From Mesorhizobium sp. B2-1-1 (GTDB lineage Bacteria > Pseudomonadota > Alphaproteobacteria > Rhizobiales > Rhizobiaceae), in the NCBI RefSeq assembly GCF_006442975.2, contig NZ_CP083954.1:4533501-4597500 (forward strand): 64,000 nt of DNA. Reading direction: 5' to 3'. Position 1 is the first letter of the stretch; each line of letters opens with the position of its first letter. Shown piece after piece: positions 28,377-37,707 of the stretch. The notes below the pieces were generated by a model. It did not search any database and was not told the DNA's origin. It saw only the letters and a program-made list of their open reading frames with translations. The translations under genes and the position numbers were made by a program.

Positions 28377-29497
28377 CGTCTTGTATGCAGTCGTGCCCTG
28401 CCCGGCCCAAAGGTCTCGAACAGCCGCAAGATCTCGTCGTCACTGGCGAGCGATGAGATGCGGGCGAAGCAGGCGTCCCTTGCAGGCCCCAGATCCTGTG
28501 GCCGAGCGATCAGCCTCGCGACCGCGCGTGCGATGTCTTGCGGATCGTCGGGGTTGAAATCGAAAGCTGCCCCCTCGGGCATGTAGTACCTCGTGCCGCT
28601 GTCTCGCGACATCAGCACGGCACATCCCGCCCAGGCCGCCTCGATGGGAGACACCGCCGCGGGTTCAGCCCGCGAGGGCAGTATCAAGAGATCATGACCG
28701 GAAAAGACCGAGATCATGTCGTCATGCGCAATGTTGTTTTGAAACCGAAGCCTGTCCGCCACGCCAAGCGCCTGAGCCTCGCGCCGCAAGGCCTGACAGA
28801 AAGCCGTGTCGGCGTTCGTTGCCTCCTCGCCGCAGAATGTCAGGGAGAAGGGCATGGATGAAATCGCGGACAACGCCCTCAGAAGCAAACTGTGCCCCTT
28901 GCGCTCCCGGTATTTTGCCACCATCAGGATTCGAGGCGGCCACTGCAATGGCCTGCTTTCCAGGCCTTCAGTCCGGGCCGGCTCGAAAGGGCTCCCGAAT
29001 GGCAGGGACATGGCATCGCCGAGCTTGGCCGGGCCAAGATTTGGCGAAAGCCGTGAGGTGAAATGCGGGATGCCTAGGCCATGAAAGACGGCTCTTCGAA
29101 CCCATGTGCCACTCCATGCGCTGGGCTTGGCGTCCTCCTGGTCGTAGATGACCAGCCTGCGCCCTTGCAGAATTGAACAGAGTGCCGCGACCCTGCAAAA
29201 CCATCGCGTCACTCCGCGGATGATCACCACGTCGGGGTCTTCGGCCTGCAAACGCTTCCAGTAGGAAAAGACGCCGGGAAAGGAAAAAGGCGAATTCGGA
29301 ATGTTGCTCGAGCGCCGACGCATGATCATCCGGGACAGCGCGGATGGAGCCATCACGTTGGGAGAAACAAGAGCGTGATTCTCCGTGACGCTCGTTTCGA
29401 CTACGTCGACCGCAACATGGTGCCCCGCCGAAGTGAGAATGCGAACCCAAGGTACCGCATTGGTGTGGTATCTTGGCAGGCAAAACAAGTATCTCAA
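28373..29497 (-). CDS. GT4 family glycosyltransferase
   Basis: This 374-residue glycosyltransferase begins around RYLFCLPRYHTNAVPWVRIL. The C-terminal half contains MVAKYRERKGHSLLLRAL, GVADRLRFQNNIAHDDMISVFSGHDLLILPS and an E-x7-E element in EPAAVSPIEAAWAGCAVLMS. The frame stays open much further upstream, but that part overlaps the flippase gene and has no family resemblance. TTG 29497, with GAAGG about ten bases before it, is the most likely start and leaves 11 bases after the flippase stop. Its stop overlaps the next glycosyltransferase by four bases. Confidence 0.82.
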   Translation of the reverse strand: MRYLFCLPRYHTNAVPWVRILTSAGHHVAVDVVETSVTENHALVSPNVMAPSALSRMIMRRRSSNIPNSPFSFPGVFSYWKRLQAEDPDVVIIRGVTRWFCRVAALCSILQGRRLVIYDQEDAKPSAWSGTWVRRAVFHGLGIPHFTSRLSPNLGPAKLGDAMSLPFGSPFEPARTEGLESRPLQWPPRILMVAKYRERKGHSLLLRALSAISSMPFSLTFCGEEATNADTAFCQALRREAQALGVADRLRFQNNIAHDDMISVFSGHDLLILPSRAEPAAVSPIEAAWAGCAVLMSRDSGTRYYMPEGAAFDFNPDDPQDIARAVARLIARPQDLGPARDACFARISSLASDDEILRLFETFGPGRARLHTRR

Positions 29498-29508
29498 AAC
29501 ATCAGCCT

Positions 29509-30840
29509 TCAGATATCTTCCGCCAGGCGGATCCGCCTTTTCAACAATAAGTGCGAAACCACCATCATCGCCGCATAGACCGCCGCCGATACGAGCAAGC
29601 CGGCCCAGGCGATGCCTGAAATTCCGATCCATCCGGACAAAGCCAGGCAAAGCGGAACATAGATGGCGATCGCCAGCGCCGTGATTTTCAAAAGCGGCTT
29701 CGTCCCGGCCAGGACCTGAATCAGCGGATTGAGATGCATTCCAGCGAGGCCGAAGCATTCGGCCGCGAACAAAATGGCAAAGAGCAGCGAAGCTTCGGCG
29801 TAGGCCGAACCGCCAGCCAGAAGGACGATGGGGTTTTGCAGCAGCACCCCCACGACTGCCATGCCGGTGGCAGCGCATGCCGAAACCACGGTGATGCGGG
29901 CGTTCAAGCGGTATAGACGAGAAGGAGGCTCTTGCCTGGATAGTTTCGCGATCTCGGGAAAGATCACCTGGTTCAAGGGACCGGTCAGCCGGGAAACCAT
30001 CGTCGCTAGGCGCGATGCGAGCGAATAGGAGCCCGCGGCGACCTCTCCCAGCAGGCCCGCGACAAGGAACAATGCGAGATGCCGCCTGGCGCTCACAAGC
30101 GTCGAGAGCAGACTGGTCCCCGTGGCCATGGCAAGAAACGCCCAGAAGAAACGGCGTTTGGACCGGGAGCGAAGCGGGTTGAGCAGTTCGATGTGCTCCT
30201 CCCTGGCATAGAGCAGCATGCGAACGAACAGCGTCAGGTTGTAGAATGCGCCGACCGCTGCCAGCACGATTACATAATCCGGCAATGAGGCATCGAGGAT
30301 CCAAAGGACGAGAGAGGCAACCACCACGGCAACCCCTTGCATGAGTTGATTGCCGGCAATGACGTCGTACCGGCCGTTCAGCCGAAGCACACCTTTCGGC
30401 GTACCCGAAAGACTCGCCAACAAGGTGAGGCTGTAGATAATCGCCAGAAGGCGATTATCCCGCGACACGCCAACAGCTTCTCCAAACAGCAAGATCCCGC
30501 CTATTGCCAGGACCGTGGCGAGAAGGGCGGCTGAAACATCGAGGGCAATTCCGCAAGATGCCGCCGGTCCCAGACGCAAAGGCGACCTCGCGCACAGCCT
30601 GATCACTAGCTGCCAGCTCTCGAACGTGCATAGGCCGGAAACGAACGCCACATAGGCCTGAATTACGGCGAGTGTGCCAAAATTCCCCGGACCCAGCGAC
30701 CGTGCGTTGAGCGCCAGTGCAAGGATGGAGCACAACGCGGCCACTCCGCTTGCGGACGTCGTAAACGTAACGTCGCGGACAACCCGCCGCGCGCGCATCC
30801 ATCCGGAAGGCTTGGCGACCGCCGTCACGTCCTCAGCCAT
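29509..30840 (-). CDS. wzx: Wzx-like oligosaccharide flippase (MOP superfamily)
   Basis: This 443-residue membrane protein has about twelve hydrophobic segments. It probably flips undecaprenyl-linked repeat units to the periplasm. Characteristic features include the N-terminal SASGVAALCSILALALNARSLGPGNFG segment and the mid-protein GEVAAGSYSLASRLATMVSRLTGPLNQVIFPEIAKLSR, typical of MurJ/Wzx relatives. Many Arg-rich cytoplasmic loops are present. It overlaps the polymerase-like gene by eight bases and is followed by two glycosyltransferases, as in Wzx/Wzy clusters. Confidence 0.87.
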   Translation of the reverse strand: MAEDVTAVAKPSGWMRARRVVRDVTFTTSASGVAALCSILALALNARSLGPGNFGTLAVIQAYVAFVSGLCTFESWQLVIRLCARSPLRLGPAASCGIALDVSAALLATVLAIGGILLFGEAVGVSRDNRLLAIIYSLTLLASLSGTPKGVLRLNGRYDVIAGNQLMQGVAVVVASLVLWILDASLPDYVIVLAAVGAFYNLTLFVRMLLYAREEHIELLNPLRSRSKRRFFWAFLAMATGTSLLSTLVSARRHLALFLVAGLLGEVAAGSYSLASRLATMVSRLTGPLNQVIFPEIAKLSRQEPPSRLYRLNARITVVSACAATGMAVVGVLLQNPIVLLAGGSAYAEASLLFAILFAAECFGLAGMHLNPLIQVLAGTKPLLKITALAIAIYVPLCLALSGWIGISGIAWAGLLVSAAVYAAMMVVSHLLLKRRIRLAEDI

Positions 30841-32077
30841 TGTCTCGGCGCAAGGCCCGCGCCCCCTGCGGCATCACCTCGGCGGGGGCCGGTGGAAAAC
30901 ACTTCCGGTGCACATAAACCAAGCCAAAAATGAAAAGCGCAACGAGAACGGCTCGCTTGGCGGAGATGAAGGCGCCAAGCAGCTCCTTGCGCTGGATGTA
31001 GAATGTGAGATGGACGATGGCCACGATCAGCCCGGCCTTGAGCGTCGCGCTGCGCACATTGCGGATTATCGCCTCGACGGCAACACACACGAGCGACAGA
31101 ATGACAACGAGCAGCGGAAATCCGGCATACCCGAAATTGGCAAAGAACTCCGCCCAGATGTTTGCAGCGACGCCACCACTGTAACCCGGAAATAGGAACG
31201 GCTGAACCTGCTCGTTGTAGGTGCATCCGTCCTTGCCAAAGACCGTATCCGAGAACGGAAACAGAGAAAAAGGCACCAGCCAAAGATTCGAGCACGGCAA
31301 GGTGTAGTCATATTTCACGACCAGATCCAGGTGAGCCAATGTCACGAACTGCTCCAGCCCCACGAGAGCGGAATCGGACAATTGGTCGAATTGTATTTTC
31401 TGACCTACAAGTTCAAAATTTCCTGCTTTTATTGCTGCATATACTGCCTTGTACACTGCAAGAAAAAAGAATGCGCCAATTCCTCCAATTATGTATCTTT
31501 TCCTGATCAAAAGCAGGGAAATGTTCCTGTACCTTATGTACAAACAAGCTAAAATCGCGATGGCAACCGAAGAGCGATGCCCGATATAGAGCGTAAGCAT
31601 CAGTCCCAGGCAGCTCAAGATGATGACCAGCCTGGATTTCTTCCACCCCGACAGGGCTCCGAACACCATGCCGATGATGCAGCTGTTGTAAAATACATAC
31701 TGGATCCGCCCGGTAGATGACAAAACATCGGCCTTTGAGGCCGAAAAAAGTGCCGGATTTGCTATCGAAATCCCACCGAACACCACCAGCATCACAATTA
31801 TTACGATCGACTCTCCCCGAACGTCGCCTTCGACTTCGAAATCTTGACGCCTTGGCATGAAGACCAGCATCGCGGCAGCAATGCAAGAAAGAGAAAGCGC
31901 AATGGCATATCCAGTGCCCGCGTGATATATGAAATCATACTTCCTTCTGCCGACATCAACATACTGAAATCCCCCGGTGACGAATGGCACAAAGTAGACC
32001 AAGCTCGACAAAAGCAACAACATTTGCGGCGTGAGCGCAAATGGCGAAACAAAATAATCTCGTTTGAGGTGCTTCAC
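30833..32077 (-). CDS. Wzy-like O-antigen/exopolysaccharide polymerase
   Basis: This 414-residue integral membrane protein has about ten to eleven hydrophobic segments and one large polar loop (residues about 215-310) rich in aromatic and acidic residues, the usual layout of Wzy polymerases. Such proteins share little sequence, so the call rests on topology, length and its place directly upstream of the flippase (eight-base overlap). It looks somewhat more A/T-rich than its neighbours, which is common for polymerase genes. A second candidate of the O-antigen ligase family lies at 19832. Confidence 0.7.
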   Translation of the reverse strand: MKHLKRDYFVSPFALTPQMLLLLSSLVYFVPFVTGGFQYVDVGRRKYDFIYHAGTGYAIALSLSCIAAAMLVFMPRRQDFEVEGDVRGESIVIIVMLVVFGGISIANPALFSASKADVLSSTGRIQYVFYNSCIIGMVFGALSGWKKSRLVIILSCLGLMLTLYIGHRSSVAIAILACLYIRYRNISLLLIRKRYIIGGIGAFFFLAVYKAVYAAIKAGNFELVGQKIQFDQLSDSALVGLEQFVTLAHLDLVVKYDYTLPCSNLWLVPFSLFPFSDTVFGKDGCTYNEQVQPFLFPGYSGGVAANIWAEFFANFGYAGFPLLVVILSLVCVAVEAIIRNVRSATLKAGLIVAIVHLTFYIQRKELLGAFISAKRAVLVALFIFGLVYVHRKCFPPAPAEVMPQGARALRRDNG

Positions 32078-32120
32078 TTTCGTTCCATCGCCATCTGAAT
32101 ATTCGAATTGTTCTCACCCC

Positions 32121-33257
32121 TTAGCGGCCCAGGGACGATTTCTCCCACAGCAAGCCATACGAGTGCGCCATCCGCTCAAGCGAGAAATCCGCAGCGATGC
32201 GGTCGCGACATGCTTGCCGCCTGCTCGCCCAAGACCGGGTATCCTGGATTTCCGAAGCCATGATCTCGATGGAACGCGATAACGCGTCAGGGTTCCGCGG
32301 CGGAACGATCAATCCCGTGTTGCCGACAAGCATCGCGATGTCCCCGACGTCCGTTCCCACGCATGGCGTGCCGCATGCCATCGCCTCGGCAACCACGTTC
32401 GGAAAGGCTTCGCTGCTGGAGGCCAGCACATGAATGTCGAATGCATTCATCAAACCGGCAATGTCGTCGCTCGGCCCGAGAAGCTTCACCTTGTGGCGAA
32501 CATCATAGCGCTCCAACAGCACGGCAAGCGCAGTGTTTTCAGCCGTCATACCCGGGCCGGCAAGAACACATTTGAAGGGAAGGCTCTTGTGCATCGACAG
32601 CCTGGACAGGGCAGCGAAGAGATTCTGGTGGTCCTTGTCGGGATGCCAGCGAGCGACGTTTCCGATAACGAACTGGCCATCACCTATCGACCAATCCCGA
32701 CGGAGCCGCGCGCGCGCCCGGTCGTCCGGCTCGAACACGGCCAGATCGTAGCCATTCGGTATGATCGTCCAGTTCGAGCTCGAATATCCTGCATGGATGT
32801 GGCACCGCGATGCATTTTGCGAGCAACTGACAATCCGAGCCGGGATGATACCGGATATGAGAGCGCATATCCTGTCCACTGTCCTGGTCGTAAAGGAGGC
32901 CGCCCGCGGATCCAGTCCGCAATTGTGCATCCCCCAAAGAACCGGGCTGATGCCGCCAAGCCGCGCCAGGACGCCTCCGACGAGGTTGGCGTGATACATC
33001 CAGCACTGAACCACGTCCGGCCGATAGGTCGAGAACACGCGCCTGAGCGAGGCGAGCCCCTTGAGACTCAACCTTCCCTTTGGCATCGCCAGGCAGGCGA
33101 GCGGTATTTTGGCCGCGCGAAGCAACGGGCCATATTTTCCGTCACCCGAAAGCGAGACGACAAAATGGGAATGGCTGCGCTCGGCCGTGCACAGGCGGTA
33201 TAGCGCTGCCTCGGCGCCGCCGTTCTCAAGTCCGGTGATGACGTGCAGGATCTTAAT
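32121..33257 (-). CDS. GT4 family glycosyltransferase with apparent ATT start
   Basis: This 378-residue glycosyltransferase begins (M)KILHVITGLENGGAEAALYRL, the standard opening of GT4 enzymes, and carries VARWHPDKDHQNLFAALSRL and the E-x7-E motif in SSSEAFPNVVAEAMACGTPCVGTDVGD. No ATG, GTG or TTG precedes KILHVITG at the right place. The codon at 33257 is ATT, placed seven bases after a perfect AAGGAG, and it overlaps the stop of the upstream gene (TATTAA). An upstream GTG about 18 codons earlier is the alternative but lies inside the previous gene. ATT is a known but rare bacterial start codon (infC). Confidence 0.85.
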   Translation of the reverse strand: MKILHVITGLENGGAEAALYRLCTAERSHSHFVVSLSGDGKYGPLLRAAKIPLACLAMPKGRLSLKGLASLRRVFSTYRPDVVQCWMYHANLVGGVLARLGGISPVLWGMHNCGLDPRAASFTTRTVDRICALISGIIPARIVSCSQNASRCHIHAGYSSSNWTIIPNGYDLAVFEPDDRARARLRRDWSIGDGQFVIGNVARWHPDKDHQNLFAALSRLSMHKSLPFKCVLAGPGMTAENTALAVLLERYDVRHKVKLLGPSDDIAGLMNAFDIHVLASSSEAFPNVVAEAMACGTPCVGTDVGDIAMLVGNTGLIVPPRNPDALSRSIEIMASEIQDTRSWASRRQACRDRIAADFSLERMAHSYGLLWEKSSLGR

Positions 33258-34422
33258 ACGACCGCTCCTTCCCCACGGCGTTCGTGGGATCGACACCCAT
33301 CGCGAGCAGGTAGGCGTCGGCCACCTTTTCGACACTGAAATCCCGCGCCCGATGCCTGACGTCCGGAGGATCAGCTTCATCAAGGGCGGCCATCACTTCT
33401 GCCGCAAAACCCTGGGCATCTCCGACCGCGGCGAGACGCCCCCACTTGCCGTCCTCCAGAATCTCGGCCGGACCGCTTTCGCAGTTGGTGCTCACCACGT
33501 TGGTCCCGCAAGCCATTGCTTCGATGATCGTGTTTGGAAATCCCTCCCTGCGGGAGGATTGAAGAAACAACGCTGCCCGCCGCATCCACGGATACGGATT
33601 CTTCGAAAAGCCGACCAGAGCGACCGAAGAATTCAGCTCGAGTTCGTCGATCAGGGTTTGAAGCGATCCCCGCAGCGGTCCTTCCCCGACAATGGCCAAT
33701 TTGACGGCCCTCTTCGTCGCAATCCGCGCGAAGCTGCTTATGAGCGTGGCATGGTCTTTTGCGAAATCAAGCCGCCCAACGGCCACCAGCAAGATCCTGC
33801 CATCCTCGACCGCGAAGGGGTGATCGAGCGGTTCATCCGCCTGCTCTTCAACATGTTTGATGTCCAGCGGATTGTAGATCGTTTTGACGGAACTCCGGTG
33901 GACCCCGATGCTCTGGATCAGGTCTTCCGCGACGCCATGCGATACAGTGATGATCGTGTCGGCACGACCATAGGTCAGCCGCATGAGGAATGGCAGGAAC
34001 TTCTCACGAACCAGCTTCGTATCAGCGACGGTCCTGGAAAGATTGCTCCTTTCCGATATCACGATCGGTGTCCGGCGGAGCGAGAGCATGGACGAGACGA
34101 TGCCAACGATATTTGCATGGGGTAACGCCGTCAGCATCACTCGCGGCTGCTCCCGCCTCAAATACCGGATCAAAGCCAATACGGAAAACAGCAACCGCGA
34201 GGCTCGGAGGTCCTGTATCCTTATCGTCTTCGGAACCAAAGCGAGATACTCGCCCGTCGCACACCCAAGCACCAGATCGATCGGCAAGCCGCGCCGGCCA
34301 AATTCGCTGGCCAGGGTGAGCATTGCCCGCTCGGTGCCGCCAGCACGAAGAGAGGGAATGAAGATAGCAATCCGAGCGTCTGGGCTGCCTGGTGATCTCT
34401 TGTCTTGGCGCGTGCACGTCAC
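33253..34422 (-). CDS. GT4 family glycosyltransferase
   Basis: This is a retaining glycosyltransferase of 389 residues from the chosen start. The core begins RIAIFIPSLRAGGTERAMLTLASEFGRRGLPIDLVL and includes LVAVGRLDFAKDHATLISSFARI and the E-x7-E motif in SRREGFPNTIIEAMACGTNVVSTNCESGPAEIL. The start GTG 34422 is preceded by AAGGTGG eight bases upstream; the more distal ATG 34503 would add a basic, unfamily-like tail. The gene overlaps the next glycosyltransferase by five bases. Confidence 0.87.
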   Translation of the reverse strand: MTCTRQDKRSPGSPDARIAIFIPSLRAGGTERAMLTLASEFGRRGLPIDLVLGCATGEYLALVPKTIRIQDLRASRLLFSVLALIRYLRREQPRVMLTALPHANIVGIVSSMLSLRRTPIVISERSNLSRTVADTKLVREKFLPFLMRLTYGRADTIITVSHGVAEDLIQSIGVHRSSVKTIYNPLDIKHVEEQADEPLDHPFAVEDGRILLVAVGRLDFAKDHATLISSFARIATKRAVKLAIVGEGPLRGSLQTLIDELELNSSVALVGFSKNPYPWMRRAALFLQSSRREGFPNTIIEAMACGTNVVSTNCESGPAEILEDGKWGRLAAVGDAQGFAAEVMAALDEADPPDVRHRARDFSVEKVADAYLLAMGVDPTNAVGKERSY

Positions 34423-34566
34423 TCGGTTCGCCACCTTTCCTGGCCGGTCACGGCGAAAGCTTTTTTGCTTGCGCCTGACCGTGCGCGATGAGCGATGCTC
34501 CACCCGGATACCGGGGAGACAGCCGTCGCACTCGGGTCCACGAAAGCGGAGAATATCTTCGGGTGA

Positions 34567-35319
34567 TCAATGTCTTCGCCGAAAGACATAGGCGTAGGTT
34601 TCAGCCGCATCCTTCCCGATGAGAAGAGCCGAGAGACCTAGCCAGAGGCGCCAGACAAGGAAGGCCGGCACGAAAGCGTAGAAGTATGAACTCCTCCAGA
34701 ACAGATGACGCTGGACGAGTTCCAGGCCATTTTGCGCTGCGATCCTTTCCACCTCGCTCGGCAGGCATCTGTCATAGAAGGCTGGGAAGCCGTCGTGCCC
34801 CCTGCCCTTGTCCGGATAGACCGCAAACAGCAGGCGACGCTTGATCGCCTCGGGCAAGACCCGATTGAGCCTGGCGAAAACGGCGTTGCGTGAAGGCGAG
34901 AAAATGGCGACCGTGCCGCCCGGCCTTACGCAGCTGGCAATGCCGCGAAATGCGCCTTCGCCGTCGCGGACGTGCTCCAGAGTGGCCTGGCATATGACCA
35001 GATCGGCATCTCCCTTCCCCCTGAACGAAGTAAGGTCCGCCTCGATCCGCTCGTCATAGATCTCGCCCGGAGCCTTCGACAGTTCCTTGGCATCGCGGTC
35101 CACCCCGACGACAACCAGCCCCAGACGACGCTTCTCGGCTAGGCTTACAAGCGGCCTTGCTCCTCCGCCCAGATCATAGACCAGTGCGTTAGGTGTAAAG
35201 AGCACCGGTGCGATTTCCGCAGCAAAGGCGTGGTTGCCATCCACGCGCAGCCGTAGCGGCAAGGCTCGGTCCAGACATTCTGAGACCGCCACGTTCGTGC
35301 GAACAAAGCCCCGCAGCAA
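34567..35319 (-). CDS. Class I SAM-dependent methyltransferase, probably membrane-associated
   Basis: The 250-residue protein has SAM motif I in LVYDLGGGARPLVSL, VVGVDRDAKEL as the acidic motif II, ADLVICQATLEHVRDGEGAFRGIASCVRPGGTVAIFSPSR (Methyltransf_11 pattern), and a C-terminal hydrophobic segment (FYAFVPAFLVWRLWLGLSALLIG) that may attach it to the membrane. In this setting it may O-methylate a sugar or chain end. The start appears to be TTG 35319, but reading remains open a little further upstream and the true start is unsettled. Confidence 0.75.
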   Translation of the reverse strand: MLRGFVRTNVAVSECLDRALPLRLRVDGNHAFAAEIAPVLFTPNALVYDLGGGARPLVSLAEKRRLGLVVVGVDRDAKELSKAPGEIYDERIEADLTSFRGKGDADLVICQATLEHVRDGEGAFRGIASCVRPGGTVAIFSPSRNAVFARLNRVLPEAIKRRLLFAVYPDKGRGHDGFPAFYDRCLPSEVERIAAQNGLELVQRHLFWRSSYFYAFVPAFLVWRLWLGLSALLIGKDAAETYAYVFRRRH

Positions 35320-35366
35320 CGACGCTATCCCGTCATCGATTTCGTGGACAAGACGTGACCTCCCCC

Positions 35367-36392
35367 CTACCTCCGCTCAAAATAGGCCTGGTACCATTCG
35401 ACGAACCGCCCGACGCCCTCCGTCACGGACGTGCCGGGACGATAGCCGACCGCCGCCTGCAGCGCCGAAGTATCGGCAAAAGTGTCAGGCACGTCTCCGG
35501 CCTGCAGCGGCAAGAGCTCCACGATGGCCTTACGGCCAAGCGCGTTTTCAAGCGCCTCGACATAGGCGGTCAGCTTCACCGGGTTGTTGTTGCCGATGTT
35601 GAAAATGCGCCAAGGCGCGCTGCTCGTCGCAGGATCCGGATTATCGGAATCCCAGGCGGGGTTAGCCGCGGCGGGGCTGTCGCTGGCGCGGATCACGCCT
35701 TCGGCGATATCTTCGACATAGGTGAAGTCGCGTGTATGATTGCCGTTGTTGAACAGCTTGATCGGCTCGCCGGCCAGGATGTTCCTGGTGAACAGGAACA
35801 GCGCCATGTCGGGACGTCCCCAAGGGCCGTACACTGTGAAGAAACGCAAGCCCGTGGTCGGCAGCCCGAACAGGTGGCTGTAGCTGTGCGCCATCAGCTC
35901 GTTGGCGCGCTTGGTTGCGGCGTAGAACTGCAGCGGATGATCCGCCGGGCGATGCTCGGAAAACGGCATGTCGGTATTGGCGCCATAGACGCTCGACGTG
36001 CTGGCATAGGTCAGGTGGCCGACACGGCTGTTGCGGCAGGCCTCCAGCATGTTGGCGTAGGCGATAATGTTGCTCTCGACATAGGCGTGCGGGTTTTCAA
36101 GGCTGTAGCGGACGCCGGCCTGGGCGGCGAGATGGATCACCCTGTCGAAGGCGTGATCGGCAAAGCAGCCGTCCACCACGTTTCGCTCTGCGAGATTACC
36201 GTGGATGAAATGGTAGCCCGCATTGGTGTTGCGGCTTGCTTCGGCCAGAAGCCGCAGCCGCGCCTGCTTGATCTGCGGATCATAGTAGTCGTTGATGCTG
36301 TCTATGCCGACGACCTCGTCGCCGCGTTCGAGCAGCCGCCTGGCGACGTGATAGCCTATGAAGCCGGCAGCGCCGGTGACCAGAACCTTCAT
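35367..36392 (-). CDS. lpsL: NAD-dependent epimerase, probable UDP-glucuronate 4-epimerase
   Basis: It most likely converts UDP-glucuronate to UDP-galacturonate for LPS or exopolysaccharide, as LpsL does in Sinorhizobium. The 341-residue extended SDR protein has [26 protein letters not shown], the GlcA-epimerase signature [15 protein letters not shown], the YxxxK motif YAATKRANE, and the C-terminal [18 protein letters not shown] followed by [11 protein letters not shown]. Its start overlaps the stop of the upstream dehydrogenase by one base (TGATG), so the pair probably acts in sequence. Epimerisation of the N-acetylated uronic acid made by that neighbour is possible. Confidence 0.85.
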   Translation of the reverse strand: MKVLVTGAAGFIGYHVARRLLERGDEVVGIDSINDYYDPQIKQARLRLLAEASRNTNAGYHFIHGNLAERNVVDGCFADHAFDRVIHLAAQAGVRYSLENPHAYVESNIIAYANMLEACRNSRVGHLTYASTSSVYGANTDMPFSEHRPADHPLQFYAATKRANELMAHSYSHLFGLPTTGLRFFTVYGPWGRPDMALFLFTRNILAGEPIKLFNNGNHTRDFTYVEDIAEGVIRASDSPAAANPAWDSDNPDPATSSAPWRIFNIGNNNPVKLTAYVEALENALGRKAIVELLPLQAGDVPDTFADTSALQAAVGYRPGTSVTEGVGRFVEWYQAYFERR

Positions 36393-37666
36393 CAGAACCG
36401 CCCGTCCGTAACATCCCTGGGGAACAGACCCTTGATGTCGTAGACGACGCTAGGGTCCTTGCAAAGCGCCCGAAGACCGGCAACGCCCAGGGTGTGAAAC
36501 TGCCCGTGCCCCACGGCGACGACAACGCCATCGTAACGCGCGGCGGGCATCTCTTTAACGCTCGTTACGCCAAAGGCGCGCGCGCATTCCTGCGCATCGA
36601 CCCAAGGATCCCAGATATCGATGCCGGCATTGTACTGCCTCAGCTGCGCGACAATGTCGGCGACCTTGGAGTTTCTCAGGTCCGGACAGTTTTCCTTGAA
36701 GGCCGCGCCCATGACCAGAATCCGGCTGCCAACGACAGGTATGCCCTTGCGCATCATAAGGCGGGCCGTCTGGTCCGCTGCATGCCGGCCCATGCCGTCG
36801 TTGATGCGGCGACCGGCAAGAATCACCTCGGGATGATAGCCGAGTTCTTGAGCCTTGTGGGTCAGATAATAGGGATCGACGCCTATGCAGTGGCCGCCGA
36901 CGAGACCAGGGCTGAAGCGCAGGAAATTCCATTTGGTGCCGGCCGCTTCCAGCACCTCCGACGTGTCGATGCCCAGTTTGCCGAAGATCAGCGACAATTC
37001 GTTCATCAGAGCGATGTTGAGGTCGCGTTGCGTGTTCTCGATGACCTTGGCTGCCTCGGCGACCGCGATGCTCGAGGCGCGGTGCGTGCCGGCGGGAACG
37101 ATCGAGGCATAGAGCGCGTCGATGGCGTCCGCCACCTCCGGCGTGGAGCCGCTGGTCACCTTGACGATCGTCTGAAGCCGGTGCTCGCGGTCGCCGGGGT
37201 TGATGCGCTCAGGGCTGTAGCCCAGGAAGAAGTCTTCGTTGTAGCGCAGCCCCGAATGTTTCTCGATCAGCGGCGCACACACCTCTTGCGTACAGCCGGG
37301 ATAGACGGTCGATTCAAAGATTACCACCGCACCGGGGGAGATCACCTCGCCGACCGTGGCGGACGCCATGACAAGGGGCTTCAGGTCCGGCCGGTTGGCC
37401 CTGTCGATCGGAGTGGGGACAGTGACGATGAAAACTCCGCAATCCCGCAGATCGACCTTGTCGCTGGTGAACCGCAGCCGCGTGGCGGCGTCGATTTCAT
37501 CTCTGCTGGCCTCGAGCGTGTGATCCTCGCCACGCCTCAGCGCATCCACACGCGATTGGCTGATGTCGAAGCCGACGACGTCCCTGATCGCTCCGAGGGC
37601 CACCGCCAGCGGCAAACCCACATAGCCAAGCCCGATGACAGCTATTTTCCTGGAGCCGAGGTCCAT
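36392..37666 (-). CDS. UDP-N-acetylhexosamine 6-dehydrogenase (TviB/WbpO-like)
   Basis: It oxidises a UDP-sugar at C6 with two NAD, giving a uronic acid. The 424-residue protein has [16 protein letters not shown] at the N-terminus, [16 protein letters not shown], and the catalytic Cys in [26 protein letters not shown], which is closer to the VipA/TviB (UDP-GlcNAc/GalNAc) type than to UDP-glucose dehydrogenases. The end region DIKGLFP is also typical. ATG 37666 is preferred to the upstream TTG because AGGAAG precedes it. The exact hexose cannot be read from sequence. Its partner epimerase at 35367 looks more UDP-glucuronate-like. Confidence 0.85.
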   Translation of the reverse strand: MDLGSRKIAVIGLGYVGLPLAVALGAIRDVVGFDISQSRVDALRRGEDHTLEASRDEIDAATRLRFTSDKVDLRDCGVFIVTVPTPIDRANRPDLKPLVMASATVGEVISPGAVVIFESTVYPGCTQEVCAPLIEKHSGLRYNEDFFLGYSPERINPGDREHRLQTIVKVTSGSTPEVADAIDALYASIVPAGTHRASSIAVAEAAKVIENTQRDLNIALMNELSLIFGKLGIDTSEVLEAAGTKWNFLRFSPGLVGGHCIGVDPYYLTHKAQELGYHPEVILAGRRINDGMGRHAADQTARLMMRKGIPVVGSRILVMGAAFKENCPDLRNSKVADIVAQLRQYNAGIDIWDPWVDAQECARAFGVTSVKEMPAARYDGVVVAVGHGQFHTLGVAGLRALCKDPSVVYDIKGLFPRDVTDGRF

Positions 37667-37707
37667 TTGCTTCCTATCCGGCAAACCTTAATCAGCCACG
37701 GCCTCCG

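Noticed and set aside
29498..30304. N-terminal extension of the glycosyltransferase at 28373 up to 30304
   Set aside because: The extension lies wholly within the flippase gene and its residues look like an out-of-frame translation; TTG 29497 is preferred.
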